Made by a program: the position numbers and the translations under genes. The notes beneath the pieces were generated by a model. The model did not search any database, was not told the origin of the DNA, and saw only the letters and a list, made by a program, of their open reading frames with translations. A stretch of 64,000 nucleotides of DNA from Gordius sp. MW1 (lineage: Eukaryota; Nematomorpha; Gordioida; Gordea; Gordiidae), in assembly GCA_964036665.1 (NCBI GenBank), contig OZ038528.1, forward strand, positions 9,554,501 through 9,618,500, written 5' to 3'. Positions 12,100 to 25,600 of the stretch are shown here, piece by piece. The stretch's first letter is position 1. Every line of letters starts with the position of its first letter.

Positions 12100-14060
12100 T
12101 TTATTTTTTTCAATTCTATGTGAAAGAGCATAAAAAAATATATAAAAGTAAGCCAATTTGAGAATCCTATTATCCTCGATTGACTTCCGAAAAGAGGTTT
12201 AAAGCTGCGAGAACTATCATTTTGACAAAAGACAACGTTTTATTGTTGCGATTAGTTTGTTGTATCGCAACGTGAGTGCTTAATTTTTGAAAATGGCTCT
12301 ATGCGATCATGATTTCAAAGTAATAGTTTTTAGATTCTGATAAATTTTTACTTGGGATCATAGAAAGACGTCTGAAAACGACAACTTCATCGGATGCATA
12401 CGGTTGAAAGAAAAATATGTGAAAAATTTTGAGGTAAAAATATTTATTTTTTTCGATTCTATGTGAAAGAGCATGAAAAAATATATAAAAGTAAGCCAAT
12501 TTGAGAATCCTATTATCCTCGATTGACTTCCGAAAAGAGGTTTTAAGTTGCGAGAACTATCATTTTGACAAAAGACAACGTTTTCTTGTTGCGATTAGTT
12601 TGTTGTATCGCAACGTGATGCTTAATTTTTGAAAATGGCTCTATGCGATCATGATTTCAAAGTAATAGTTTTCAGATTCTGATAAATTTTTACTTGGGAT
12701 CATGGAAACCACGTCTAAAAACGACAACTTTCATCGGATGCATACGGTTTAAAGAAAAATATGTGAAAAATATTGAGGTAAAAATATTTATTTTTTTCGA
12801 TTCTATGTGAAAGAGCATGAAAAAATATATAAAAGTAAGCCAATTTGAGAATACTATTATCCTCGATTGACTTCCGAAAAAGGTTTTAAGCTGCGAGAAC
12901 TATTATTTTGACAAAAGGCAACGTTTTATTGTTGCGATTAGTTTGTTATATCGCAACGTGATGCTTAATTTTTGAAAATGGCTCTATGCGATCATGATTT
13001 CAAAGTAATAGTTTTCAGATTCTGATAAATTTTTACTTGGGATCATATAAACCACGTCTGAAAACGACAACTTTCATCGGATCCATACGGTTGAAAGAAA
13101 AATATGTTAAAAATTTTGAGGTAAAAATATTTATTTTTTCGATTCTATGTGAAAGAGCATGAAAAAATATATAAAAGTAAGCCAATTTGAGAATCCTATT
13201 ATCCTCGATTGACTTCCGAAAAGAGGTTTTAAGCTGCGAGAACTATCATTTTGACAAAAGACAACGTTTTATTGTTGCGATTAGTTAGTTGTATCGCAAC
13301 GTGAGTGCTTAATTTTTCAAAAATGCACTATGCGATCATGATTTTAAAGTAATAGTTTTCTGATTCTGATAAATTTTTAATTTTTATCATCGAAACCACG
13401 TCTGAAAACGACAACTTTCATCGGATGCATACGGTTGAAAGAAAAATATGTGAAAAATTTTGAGGTAAAAATATTTATTTTTTTCGATTCTATGTGAAAG
13501 AGCATGAAAAAATATATAAAAGTAAGCCAATTTGAGAATCCTATTATCCTCGATTTACTTCCGAAAAGAGGTTTTAAGCTGCCAGAACTATTCATTTTGA
13601 CAAAAGACAACGTTTTATTGTTGCGATTAGTTTTTGTATCGCAACGTGAGTGCTTAATTTTTGAAAATGGCTCTATGCGATCACGATTTCAAAGTAATAG
13701 TTTTCTGATTCTGATAAATTTTTACTTTTTATCATCGAAACCACGTCTGAAAACGACAACTTTCATCGGATGCATACGGTTGAAAGAAAAATATGTGAAA
13801 AATTTTGAGGTAAAAATATTAATTTTTTTCGATTCTATGTGAAAGAGCATGAAAAAATATATAAAAGTAAGCCAATTTGAGAATCCTATTATCCTCGATT
13901 GACTTCCGAAAAGAGGTTTTAAGCTGAGAGAACTATCATTTTGACAAAAGACAACGTTTTATTGTTGCGATTAGTTTGTTGTATCGCAACGTGATGCTTA
14001 ATTTTTGAAAATGGCTCTATGCGATCATGATTTCAAAGTAATAGTTTACAGATTCTGATA
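12100..14060 (+). repeat. Long-range copy of 1087-3050
   Basis: About 1.96 kb repeating 1087-3050 at an offset of 11,012-11,013 bp (32 monomers). Shared rare states: GTTTTCTTGTTG, GTCTAAAAACG, GGTTTAAAG, AAAAATATTGAGG, GAGAATACTATT, CCGAAAAAGG, CATATAAACC and CGGATCCATACGG. One T is lost near 13138. Near 14056-14090 the sequence changes state to a monomer with TAGAAAGACGTC, an exchange junction. Confidence 0.8.
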
Positions 14061-14280
14061 AATTTTTACTTGGGATCATAGAAAGACGTCTGAAAACGAC
14101 AACTTCATCGGATGCATACGGTTGAAAGAAAAATATGTGAAAAATTTTGAGGTAAAAATATTTATTTTTTTCGATTCTATCTGAAAGAGCATAAAAGAAT
14201 ATATAAAAGTAAGCCAATTTGAGAATCCTATTATCCTCGATTTACTTCCGAAAAGAGGATTTAAGCTGAGAGAACTATTC

Positions 14281-17200
14281 ATTTTGACAAAAGACAACGT
14301 TTTATTGTTGCGATTAGTTTGTTGTATCGCAACGTGAGTGCTTAATTTTTGAAAATGGCTCTATGCGATCACGATTTCAAAGTAATAGTTTTCTGATTCT
14401 GATAAATTTTTACTTTTTATCATCGAAACCACGTCTGAAAACGACAACTTTCATCGGATGCATACGGTTGAAAGAAAAATAGGTGAAAAATTTTGAGGTA
14501 AAAATATTTATTTTTTTCGATTCTATGTGAAAGAGCATGAAAAAATATATAAAAGTAAGCCAATTTGAGAATCCTATTATCCTCGATTTACTTTCGAAAA
14601 GAGGTTTTAAGCTGCCAGAACTATTCATTTTGACAAAAGACAACGTTTTATTGTTGCGATTAGTTTGTTGTATCGCAACGTGAGTGCTTAATTTTTGAAA
14701 ATGGCTCTATGCGATCATGATTTCAAAGTAATAGTTTTCAGATTCTGATAAATTTTTACTTGGGATCATAGAAAGACGTCTGAAAACGACAACTTTCGTC
14801 GGATGCATACGGTTGAAAGAAAAATATGTGAAAAATTTTGAGGTAAAAATATTTATTTTTTTCGATTCTATGTGAAAGAGCATGAAAAAATATATAAAAG
14901 TAAGCCAATTTGAGAATACTATTATCCTCGATTGACTTCCGAAAAAGGTTTTAAGCTGCGAGAACTATCATTTTGACAAAAGGCAACGTTTTATTGTTGC
15001 GATTAGTTTGTTATATCGCAACGTGATGCTTAATTTTTGAAAATGGCTCTATGCGATCATGATTTTAAAGTAATAGTTTTCAGATTCTGATAAATTTTTA
15101 CTTGGGATCATATAAACCACGTCTGAAAACGACAACTTTCATCGGATCCATACGGTTGAAAGAAAAATATGTGAAAAATTTTGAGGTAAAAATATTTATT
15201 TTTTTCGATTCTATGTGAAAGAGCATGAAAAAATATATAAAAGTAAGCCAATTTGAGAATCCTATTATCCTCGATTGACTTCCGAAAAGAGGTTTTAAGC
15301 TGCGAGAACTATCATTTTGACAAAAGACAACGTTTTATTGTTGCGATTAGTTAGTTGTATCGCAACGTGAGTGCTTAATTTTTCAAAAATGCACTATGCG
15401 ATCATGATTTTAAAGTAATAGTTTTCTGATTCTGATAAATTTTTAATTTTTATCATCGAAACCACGTCTGAAAACGACAACTTTCATCGGATGCATACGG
15501 TTGAAAGAAAAATATGTGAAAAATTTTGAGGTAAAAATATTTATTTTTTTCGATTCTATGTGAAAGAGCATGAAAAAATATATAAAAGTAAGCCAATTTG
15601 AGAATCCTATTATCCTCGATTTACTTCCGAAAAGAGGTTTTAAGCTGCCAGAACTATTCATTTTGACAAAAGACAACGTTTTATTGTTGCGATTAGTTTT
15701 TGTATCGCAACGTGAGTGCTTAATTTTTGAAAATTGCTCTATGCGATCACGATTTCAAAGTAATAGTTTTCTGATTCTGATAAATTTTTACTTTTTATCA
15801 TCGAAACCACGTCTGAAAACGACAACTTTCATCGGATGCATACGGTTGAAAGAAAAATAGGTGAAAAATTTTGAGGTAAAAATATTTATTTTTTTCGATT
15901 CTATGTGAAAGAGCATGAAAAAATATATAAAAGTAAGCCAATTTGAGAATCCTATTATCCTCGATTTACTTTCGAAAAGAGGTTTTAAGCTGCCAGAACT
16001 ATTCATTTTGACAAAAGACAACGTTTTATTGTTGCGATTAGTTTGTTGTATCGCAACGTGAGTGCTTAATTTTTGAAAATGGCTCTATGCGATCATGATT
16101 TCAAAGTAATAGTTTTCAGATTCTGATAAATTTTTACTTGGGATCATAGAAAGACGTCTGAAAACGACAACTTTCGTCGGATGCATACGGTTGAAAGAAA
16201 AATATGTGAAAAATTTTGAGGTAAAAATATTTATTTTTTTCAATTCTATGTGAAAGAGCATGAAAAAATATATAAAAGTAAGCCAATTTGAGAATCCTAT
16301 TATCCTCGATTTACTTCCGAAAAGAGGTTTTAAGCTGCCAGAACTATTCATTTTGACAAAAGACAACGTTTTATTGTTGCGATTAGTTTTTGTATCGCAA
16401 CGTGAGTGCTTAATTTTTGAAAATGGCTCTATGCGATCACGATTTCAAAGTAATAGTTTTCTGATTCTGATAAATTTTTACTTTTTATCATCGAAACCAC
16501 GTCTGAAAACGACAACTTTCATCGGATGCATACGGTTGAAAGAAAAATATGTGAAAAATTTTGAGGTAAAAATATTAATTTTTTTCGATTCTATGTGAAA
16601 GAGCATGAAAAAATATATAAAAGTAAGCCAATTTGAGAATCCTATTATCCTCGATTGACTTCCGAAAAGAGGTTTTAAGCTGAGAGAACTATCATTTTGA
16701 CAAAAGACAACGTTTTATTGTTGCGATTAGTTTGTTGTATCGCAACGTGATGCTTAATTTTTGAAAATGGCTCTATGCGATCATGATTTCAAAGTAATAG
16801 TTTACAGATTCTGATAAATTTTTACTTGGGATCATAGAAACCACGTCTGAAAACCACAACTTTCATCGGATGAATACGGTTCAAAGAAAAATATGTGAAA
16901 AATTTTGATGTAAAAATATTTTTTTTTCTATTCTATGTGAAAGAGCATAAAATAATATATAAAAGTAAGCCAATTTGAGAATCCTATTATCCTCGATTGA
17001 CTTCCGAAAAGAGGTTTTAAGCTGCGAGAACTATCATTTTGACAAAAGACAACGTTTTATTGTTGCGATTAGTTTGTTGTATCGCAACGTGATGCTTAAT
17101 TTTTGAAAATGGCTCTATGCGATCATGATTTCAAAGTAATAGTTTTCAGATTCTGATAAATTTTTACTTGGGATCATCGAAACCACGTCTGAAAACGACA

Positions 17201-18069
17201 ACTTTCATCGGATGCATACGGTTGAAAGAAAAATATGTGAAAAATTTTGAGGTAAAAATATTTATTTTTTTCGATTCTATGTGAAAGAGCATGAAAAAAT
17301 ATATAAAAGTAAGCCAATTTGAGAATCCTATTATCCTCGATTGACTTCCGAAAAGAGGTTTTAAGTTGCGAGAACTATCATTTTGACAAAAGACAACGTT
17401 TTATTGTTGCGATTAGTTAGTTGTATCGCAACGTGAGTGCTTAATTTTTCAAAAATGCACTATGCGATCATGATTTTAAAGTAATAGTTTTCTGATTCTG
17501 ATAAATTTTTAATTTTTATCATCGAAACCACGTCTGAAAACGACAACTTTCATCGGATGCATACGGTTGAAAGAAAAATATGTGAAAAATTTTGAGGTAA
17601 AAATATTTATTTTTTTCGATTCTATGTGAAAGAGCATGAAAAAATATATAAAAGTAAGCCAATTTGAGAATCCTATTATCCTCGATTTACTTCCGAAAAG
17701 AGGTTTTAAGCTGCCAGAACTATTCATTTTGACAAAAGACAACGTTTTATTGTTGCGATTAGTTTTTGTATCGCAACGTGAGTGCTTAATTTTTGAAAAT
17801 GGCTCTATGCGATCACGATTTCAAAGTAATAGTTTTCTGATTCTGATAAATTTTTACTTTTTATCATCGAAACCACGTCTGAATACGACAACTTTCATCG
17901 GATGCATACGGTTGAAAGAAAAATATGTGAAAAATTTTGAGGTAAAAATATTTATTTTTTTCGATTCTATGTGAAAGAGCATGAAAAAATATATAAAAGT
18001 AAGCCAATTTGAGAATCCTATTATCCTCGATTGACTTCCGAAAAGAGGTTTTAAGCTGAGAGAACTATC
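14281..18069 (+). repeat. 11-mer higher-order repeat (3,789 bp), copy 1
   Basis: Eleven monomers recurring directly downstream. Anchors: AAATAGGTG with CTTTCGAAAAG (about 14480), GAGAATACT (14912 to 18701), CGGATCCATACGG (15146 to 18935), and the GAGATGTAAAAAT variant is GATGTAAA near 16908 matching near 20694. The offset is 3,789 bp and drops to 3,786 bp after a 3-bp deletion in copy 2 near 19137. Its first part also resembles 1.8-2.8 kb. Confidence 0.85.
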
Positions 18070-21000
18070 ATTTTGACAAAAGACAACGTTTTATTGTTGC
18101 GATTAGTTTGTTGTATCGCAACGTGAGTGCTTAATTTTTGAAAATGGCTCTATGCGATCACGATTTCAAAGTAATAGTTTTCTGATTCTGATAAATTTTT
18201 ACTTTTTATCATCGAAACCACGTCTGAAAACGACAACTTTCATCGGATGCATACGGTTGAAAGAAAAATAGGTGAAAAATTTTGAGGTAAAAATATTTAT
18301 TTTTTTCGATTCTATGTGAAAGAGCATGAAAAAATATATAAAAGTAAGCCAATTTGAGAATCCTATTATCCTCGATTTACTTTCGAAAAGAGGTTTTAAG
18401 CTGCCAGAACTATTCATTTTGACAAAAGACAACGTTTTATTGTTGCGATTAGTTTGTTGTATCGCAACGTGAGTGCTTAATTTTTGAAAATGGCTCTATG
18501 CGATCATGATTTCAAAGTAATAGTTTGCAGATTCTGATAAATTTTTACTTGGGATCATAGAAAGACGTCTGAAAACGACAACTTTCGTCGGATGCATACG
18601 GTTGAAAGAAAAATATGTGAAAAATTTTGAGGTAAAAATATTTATTTTTTTCGATTCTATGTGAAAGAGCATGAAAAAATATATAAAAGTAAGCCAATTT
18701 GAGAATACTATTATCCTCGATTGACTTCCGAAAAAGGTTTTAAGCTGCGAGAACTATCATTTTGACAAAAGGCAACGTTTTATTGTTGCGATTAGTTTGT
18801 TATATCGCAACGTGATGCTTAATTTTTGAAAATGGCTCTATGCGATCATGATTTTAAAGTAATAGTTTTCAGATTCTGATAAATTTTTACTTGGGATCAT
18901 ATAAACCACGTCTGAAAACGACAACTTTCATCGGATCCATACGGTTGAAAGAAAAATATGTGAAAAATTTTGAGGTAAAAATATTTATTTTTTTCGATTC
19001 TATGTGAAAGAGCATGAAAAAATATATAAAAGTAAGCCAATTTGAGAATCCTATTATCCTCGATTGACTTCCGAAAAGAGGTTTTAAGCTGCGAGAACTA
19101 TCATTTTGACAAAAGACAACGTTTTATTGTTGCGATTTAGTTGTATCGCAACGTGAGTGCTTAATTTTTCAAAAATGCACTATGCGATCATGATTTTAAA
19201 GTAATAGTTTTCTGATTCTGATAAATTTTTAATTTTTATCATCGAAACCACGTCTGAAAACGACAACTTTCATCGGATGCATACGGTTGAAAGAAAAATA
19301 TGTGAAAAATTTTGAGGTAAAAATATTTATTTTTTTCGATTCTATGTGAAAGAGCATGAAAAAATATATAAAAGTAAGCCAATTTGAGAATCCTATTATC
19401 CTCGATTTACTTCCGAAAAGAGGTTTTAAGCTGCCAGAACTATTCATTTTGACAAAAGACAACGTTTTATTGTTGCGATTAGTTTTTGTATCGCAACGTG
19501 AGTGCTTAATTTTTGAAAATGGCTCTATGCGATCACGATTTCAAAGTAATAGTTTTCTGATTCTGATAAATTTTTACTTTTTATCATCGAAACCACGTCT
19601 GAAAACGACAACTTTCATCGGATGCATACGGTTGAAAGAAAAATAGGTGAAAAATTTTGAGGTAAAAATATTTATTTTTTTCGATTCTATGTGAAAGAGC
19701 ATGAAAAAATATATAAAAGTAAGCCAATTTGAGAATCCTATTATCCTCGATTTACTTTCGAAAAGAGGTTTTAAGCTGCCAGAACTATTCATTTTGACAA
19801 AAGACAACGTTTTATTGTTGCGATTAGTTTGTTGTATCGCAACGTGAGTGCTTAATTTTTGAAAATGGCTCTATGCGATCATGATTTCAAAGTAATAGTT
19901 TTCAGATTCTGATAAATTTTTACTTGGGATCATAGAAAGACGTCTGAAAACGACAACTTTCGTCGGATGCATACGGTTGAAAGAAAAATATGTGAAAAAT
20001 TTTGAGGTAAAAATATTTATTTTTTTCAATTCTATGTGAAAGAGCATGAAAAAATATATAAAAGTAAGCCAATTTGAGAATCCTATTATCCTCGATTTAC
20101 TTCCGAAAAGAGGTTTTAAGCTGCCAGAACTATTCATTTTGACAAAAGACAACGTTTTATTGTTGCGATTAGTTTTTGTATCGCAACGTGAGTGCTTAAT
20201 TTTTGAAAATGGCTCTATGCGATCACGATTTCAAAGTAATAGTTTTCTGATTCTGATAAATTTTTACTTTTTATCATCGAAACCACGTCTGAAAACGACA
20301 ACTTTCATCGGATGCATACGGTTGAAAGAAAAATATGTGAAAAATTTTGAGGTAAAAATATTAATTTTTTTCGATTCTATGTGAAAGAGCATGAAAAAAT
20401 ATATAAAAGTAAGCCAATTTGAGAATCCTATTATCCTCGATTGACTTCCGAAAAGAGGTTTTAAGCTGAGAGAACTATCATTTTGACAAAAGACAACGTT
20501 TTATTGTTGCGATTAGTTTGTTGTATCGCAACGTGATGCTTAATTTTTGAAAATGGCTCTATGCGATCATGATTTCAAAGTAATAGTTTACAGATTCTGA
20601 TAAATTTTTACTTGGGATCATAGAAACCACGTCTGAAAACCACAACTTTCATCGGATGAATACGGTTCAAAGAAAAATATGTGAAAAATTTTGATGTAAA
20701 AATATTTTTTTTTCTATTCTATGTGAAAGAGCATAAAATAATATATAAAAGTAAGCCAATTTGAGAATCCTATTATCCTCGATTGACTTCCGAAAAGAGG
20801 TTTTAAGCTGCGAGAACTATCATTTTGACAAAAGACAACGTTTTATTGTTGCGATTAGTTTGTTGTATCGACACGTGATGCTTAATTTTTGAAAATGGCT
20901 CTATGCGATCATGATTTCAAAGTAATAGTTTTCAGATTCTGATAAATTTTTACTTGGGATCATCGAAACCACGTCTGAAAACGACAACTTTCATCGGATG

Positions 21001-21665
21001 CATACGGTTGAAAGAAAAATATGTGAAAAATTTTGAGGTAAAAATATTTATTTTTTTCGATTCTATGTGAAAGAGCATGAAAAAATATATAAAAGTAAAC
21101 CAATTTGAGAATCCTATTATCCTCGATTGACTTCCGAAAAGATGTTTTAAGTTGCGAGAACTATCATTTTGACAAAAGACAACGTTTTATTGTTGCGATT
21201 AGTTAGTTGTATCGCAACGTGAGTGCTTAATTTTTCAAAAATGCACTATGCGATCATGATTTTAAAGTAATAGTTTTCTGATTCTGATAAATTTTTAATT
21301 TTTATCATCGAAACCACGTCTGAAAACGACAACTTTCATCGGATGCATACGGTTGAAAGAAAAATATGTGAAAAATTTTGAGGTAAAAATATTTATTTTT
21401 TTCGATTCTATGTGAAAGAGCATGAAAAAATATATAAAAGTAAGCCAATTTGAGAATCCTATTATCCTCGATTTACTTCCGAAAAGAGGTTTTAAGCTGC
21501 CAGAACTATTCATTTTGACAAAAGACAACGTTTTATTGTTGCGATTAGTTTTTGTATCGCAACGTGAGTGCTTAATTTTTGAAAATGGCTCTATGCGATC
21601 ACGATTTCAAAGTAATAGTTTTCTGATTCTGATAAATTTTTACTTTTTATCATCGAAACCACGTC
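18070..21665 (+). repeat. 11-mer higher-order repeat, copy 2
   Basis: Second copy of the 11-mer. Private differences: GCGATTTAGTTG near 19133 (3 bp lost, but the loop rather than the stem of the inverted repeat is affected), ATCGACACG near 20867, AAACC in place of AGCC near 21098, and GATGTTTT near 21141. A 6-mer nested periodicity of 2,066 bp links 19229-20384 with 21295-22450. Confidence 0.8.
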
Positions 21666-22674
21666 TGAAAACGACAACTTTCATCGGATGCATACGGTTG
21701 AAAGAAAAATAGGTGAAAAATTTTGAGGTAAAAATATTTATTTTTTTCGATTCTATGTGAAAGAGCATGAAAAAATATATAAAAGTAAGCCAATTTGAGA
21801 ATCCTATTATCCTCGATTTACTTTCGAAAAGAGGTTTTAAGCTGCCAGAACTATTCATTTTGACAAAAGACAACGTTTTATTGTTGCGATTAGTTTGTTG
21901 TATCGCAACGTGAGTGCTTAATTTTTGAAAATGGCTCTATGCGATCATGATTTCAAAGTAATAGTTTTCAGATTCTGATAAATTTTTACTTGGGATCATA
22001 GAAAGACGTCTGAAAACGACAACTTTCGTCGGATGCATACGGTTGAAAGAAAAATATGTGAAAAATTTTGAGGTAAAAATATTTATTTTTTTCAATTCTA
22101 TGTGAAAGAGCATGAAAAAATATATAAAAGTAAGCCAATTTGAGAATCCTATTATCCTCGATTTACTTCCGAAAAGAGGTTTTAAGCTGCCAGAACTATT
22201 CATTTTGACAAAAGACAACGTTTTATTGTTGCGATTAGTTTTTGTATCGCAACGTGAGTGCTTAATTTTTGAAAATGGCTCTATGCGATCACGATTTCAA
22301 AGTAATAGTTTTCAGATTCTGATAAATTTTTACTTGGGATCATCGAAACCACGTCTGAAAACGACAACTTTCATCGGATGCATACGGTTGAAAGAAAAAT
22401 ATGTGAAAAATTTTGAGGTAAAAATATTTATTTTTTTCGATTCTATGTGAAAGAGCATGAAAAAATATATAAAAGTAAGCCAATTTGAGAATCCTATTAT
22501 CCTCGATTGACTTCCGAAAAGATGTTTTAAGTTGCGAGAACTATCATTTTGACAAAAGACAACGTTTTATTGTTGCGATTAGTTAGTTGTATCGCAACGT
22601 GAGTGCTTAATTTTTCAAAAATGCACTATGCGATCATGATTTTAAAGTAATAGTTTTCTGATTCTGATAAATTT
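21666..22674 (+). repeat. Satellite segment with chimeric monomers
   Basis: This stretch joins pieces from different neighbouring units. The monomer around 22112-22450 starts like the one at 20046 and ends like the one at 20946. From 22450 the GATGTTTTAAGTTGCG state at about 22521 repeats 21141 at an offset of 1,380 bp. It is a junction zone of unequal exchange; there is no gene. Confidence 0.7.
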
Positions 22675-25600
22675 TTAATTTTTATCATCGAAACCACGTC
22701 TGAAAACGACAACTTTCATCGGATGCATACGGTTGAAAGAAAAATATGTGAAAAATTTTGAGGTAAAAATATTTATTTTTTTCGATTCTATGTGAAAGAG
22801 CATGAAAAAATATATAAAAGTAAGCCAATTTGAGAATCCTATTATCCTCGATTTACTTTCGAAAAGAGGTTTTAAGCTGCCAGAACTATTCATTTTGACA
22901 AAAGACAACGTTTTATTGTTGCGATTAGTTTGTTGTATCGCAACGTGAGTGCTTAATTTTTGAAAATGGCTCTATGCGATCATGATTTCAAAGTAATAGT
23001 TTTCAGATTCTGATAAATTTTTACTTGGGATCATAGAAAGACGTCTGAAAACGACAACTTTCGTCGGATGCATACGGTTGAAAGAAAAATATGTGAAAAA
23101 TTTTGAGGTAAAAATATTTATTTTTTTCAATTCTATGTGAAAGAGCATGAAAAAATATATAAAAGTAAGCCAATTTGAGAATCCTATTATCCTCGATTTA
23201 CTTCCGAAAAGAGGTTTTAAGCTGCCAGAACTATTCATTTTGACAAAAGACAACGTTTTATTGTTGCGATTAGTTTTTGTATCGCAACGTGAGTGCTTAA
23301 TTTTTGAAAATGGCTCTATGCGATCACGATTTCAAAGTAATAGTTTTCTGATTCTGATAAATTTTTACTTTTTATCATCGAAACCACGTCTGAAAACGAC
23401 AACTTTCATCGGATGCATACGGTTGAAAGAAAAATATGTGAAAAATTTTGAGGTAAAAATATTAATTTTTTTCGATTCTATGTGAAAGAGCATGAAAAAA
23501 TATATAAAAGTAAGCCAATTTGAGAATCCTATTATCCTCGATTGACTTCCGAAAAGAGGTTTTAAGCTGAGAGAACTATCATTTTGACAAAAGACAACGT
23601 TTTATTGTTGCGATTAGTTTGTTGTATCGAAACGTGATGCTTAATTTTTGAAAATGGCTCTATGCGATCATGATTTCAAAGTAATAGTTTACAGATTCTG
23701 ATAAATTTTTACTTGGGATCATAGAAACCACGTCTGAAAACCACAACTTTCATCGGATGAATACGGTTCAAAGAAAAATATGTGAAAAATTTTGATGTAA
23801 AAATATTTTTTTTTCTATTCTATGTGAAAGAGCATAAAATAATATATAAAAGTAAGCCAATTTGAGAATCCTATTATCCTCGATTGACTTCCGAAAAGAG
23901 GTTTTAAGCTGCGAGAACTATCATTTTGACAAAAGACAACGTTTTATTGTTGCGATTAGTTTGTTGTATCGCAACGTGATGCTTAATTTTTGAAAATGGC
24001 TCTATGCGATCATGATTTCAAAGTAATAGTTTTCAGATTCTGATAAATTTTTACTTGGGATCATCGAAACCACGTCTGAAAACGACAACTTTCATCGGAT
24101 GCATACGGTTGAAAGAAAAATATGTGAAAAATTTTGAGGTAAAAATATTTATTTTTTTCGATTCTATGTGAAAGAGCATGAAAAAATATATAAAAGTAAG
24201 CCAATTTGAGAATCCTATTATCCTCGATTGACTTCCGAAAAGAGGTTTTAAGTTGCGAGAACTATCATTTTGACAAAAGACAACGTTTTATTGTTGCGAT
24301 TAGTTAGTTGTATCGCAACGTGAGTGCTTAATTTTTCAAAAATGCACTATGCGATCATGATTTTAAAGTAATAGTTTTCTGATTCTGATAAATTTTTAAT
24401 TTTTATCATCGAAACCACGTCTGAAAACGACAACTTTCATCGGATGCATACGGTTGAAAGAAAAATATGTGAAAAATTTTGAGGTAAAAATATTTATTTT
24501 TTTCGATTCTATGTGAAAGAGCATGAAAAAATATATAAAAGTAAGCCAATTTGAGAATCCTATTATCCTCGATTTACTTCCGAAAAGAGGTTTTAAGCTG
24601 CCAGAACTATTCATTTTGACAAAAGACAACGTTTTATTGTTGCGATTAGTTTTTGTATCGCAACGTGAGTGCTTAATTTTTGAAAATGGCTCTATGCGAT
24701 CACGATTTCAAAGTAATAGTTTTCTGATTCTGATAAATTTTTACTTTTTATCATCGAAACCACGTCTGAATACGACAACTTTCATCGGATGCATACGGTT
24801 GAAAGAAAAATATGTGAAAAATTTTGAGGTAAAAATATTTATTTTTTTCGATTCTATGTGAAAGAGCATGAAAAAATATATAAAAGTAAGCCAATTTGAG
24901 AATCCTATTATCCTCGATTGACTTCCGAAAAGAGGTTTTAAGCTGAGAGAACTATCATTTTGACAAAAGACAACGTTTTATTGTTGCGATTAGTTTGTTG
25001 TATCGCAACGTGATGCTTAATTTTTGAAAATGGCTCTATGCGATCATGATTTCAAAGTAATAGTTTACAGATTCTGATAAATTTTTACTTGGGATCATAG
25101 AAACCACGTCTGAAAACCACAACTTTCATCGGATGAATACGGTTCAAAGAAAAATATGTGAAAAATTTTGAGGTAAAAATATTTTTTTTTCTATTCTATG
25201 TGAAAGAGCATAAAAAAATATATAAAAGTAAGCCAATTTGAGAATCCTATTATCCTCGATTGACTTCCGAAAAGAGGTTTTAAGCTGCGAGAACTATCAT
25301 TTTGACAAAAGACAACGTTTTATTGTTGCGATTAGTTTGTTGTATCGCAACGTGATGCTTAATTTTTGAAAATGGCTCTATGCGATCATGATTTCAAAGT
25401 AATAGTTTTCAGATTCTGATAAATTTTTACTTGGGATCATCGAAACCACGTCTGAAAACGACAACTTTCATCGGATGCATACGGTTGAAAGAAAAATATG
25501 TGAAAAATTTTGAGGTAAAAATATTTATTTTTTTCGATTCTATGTGAAAGAGCATGAAAAAATATATAAAAGTAAGCCAATTTGAGAATCCTATTATCCT

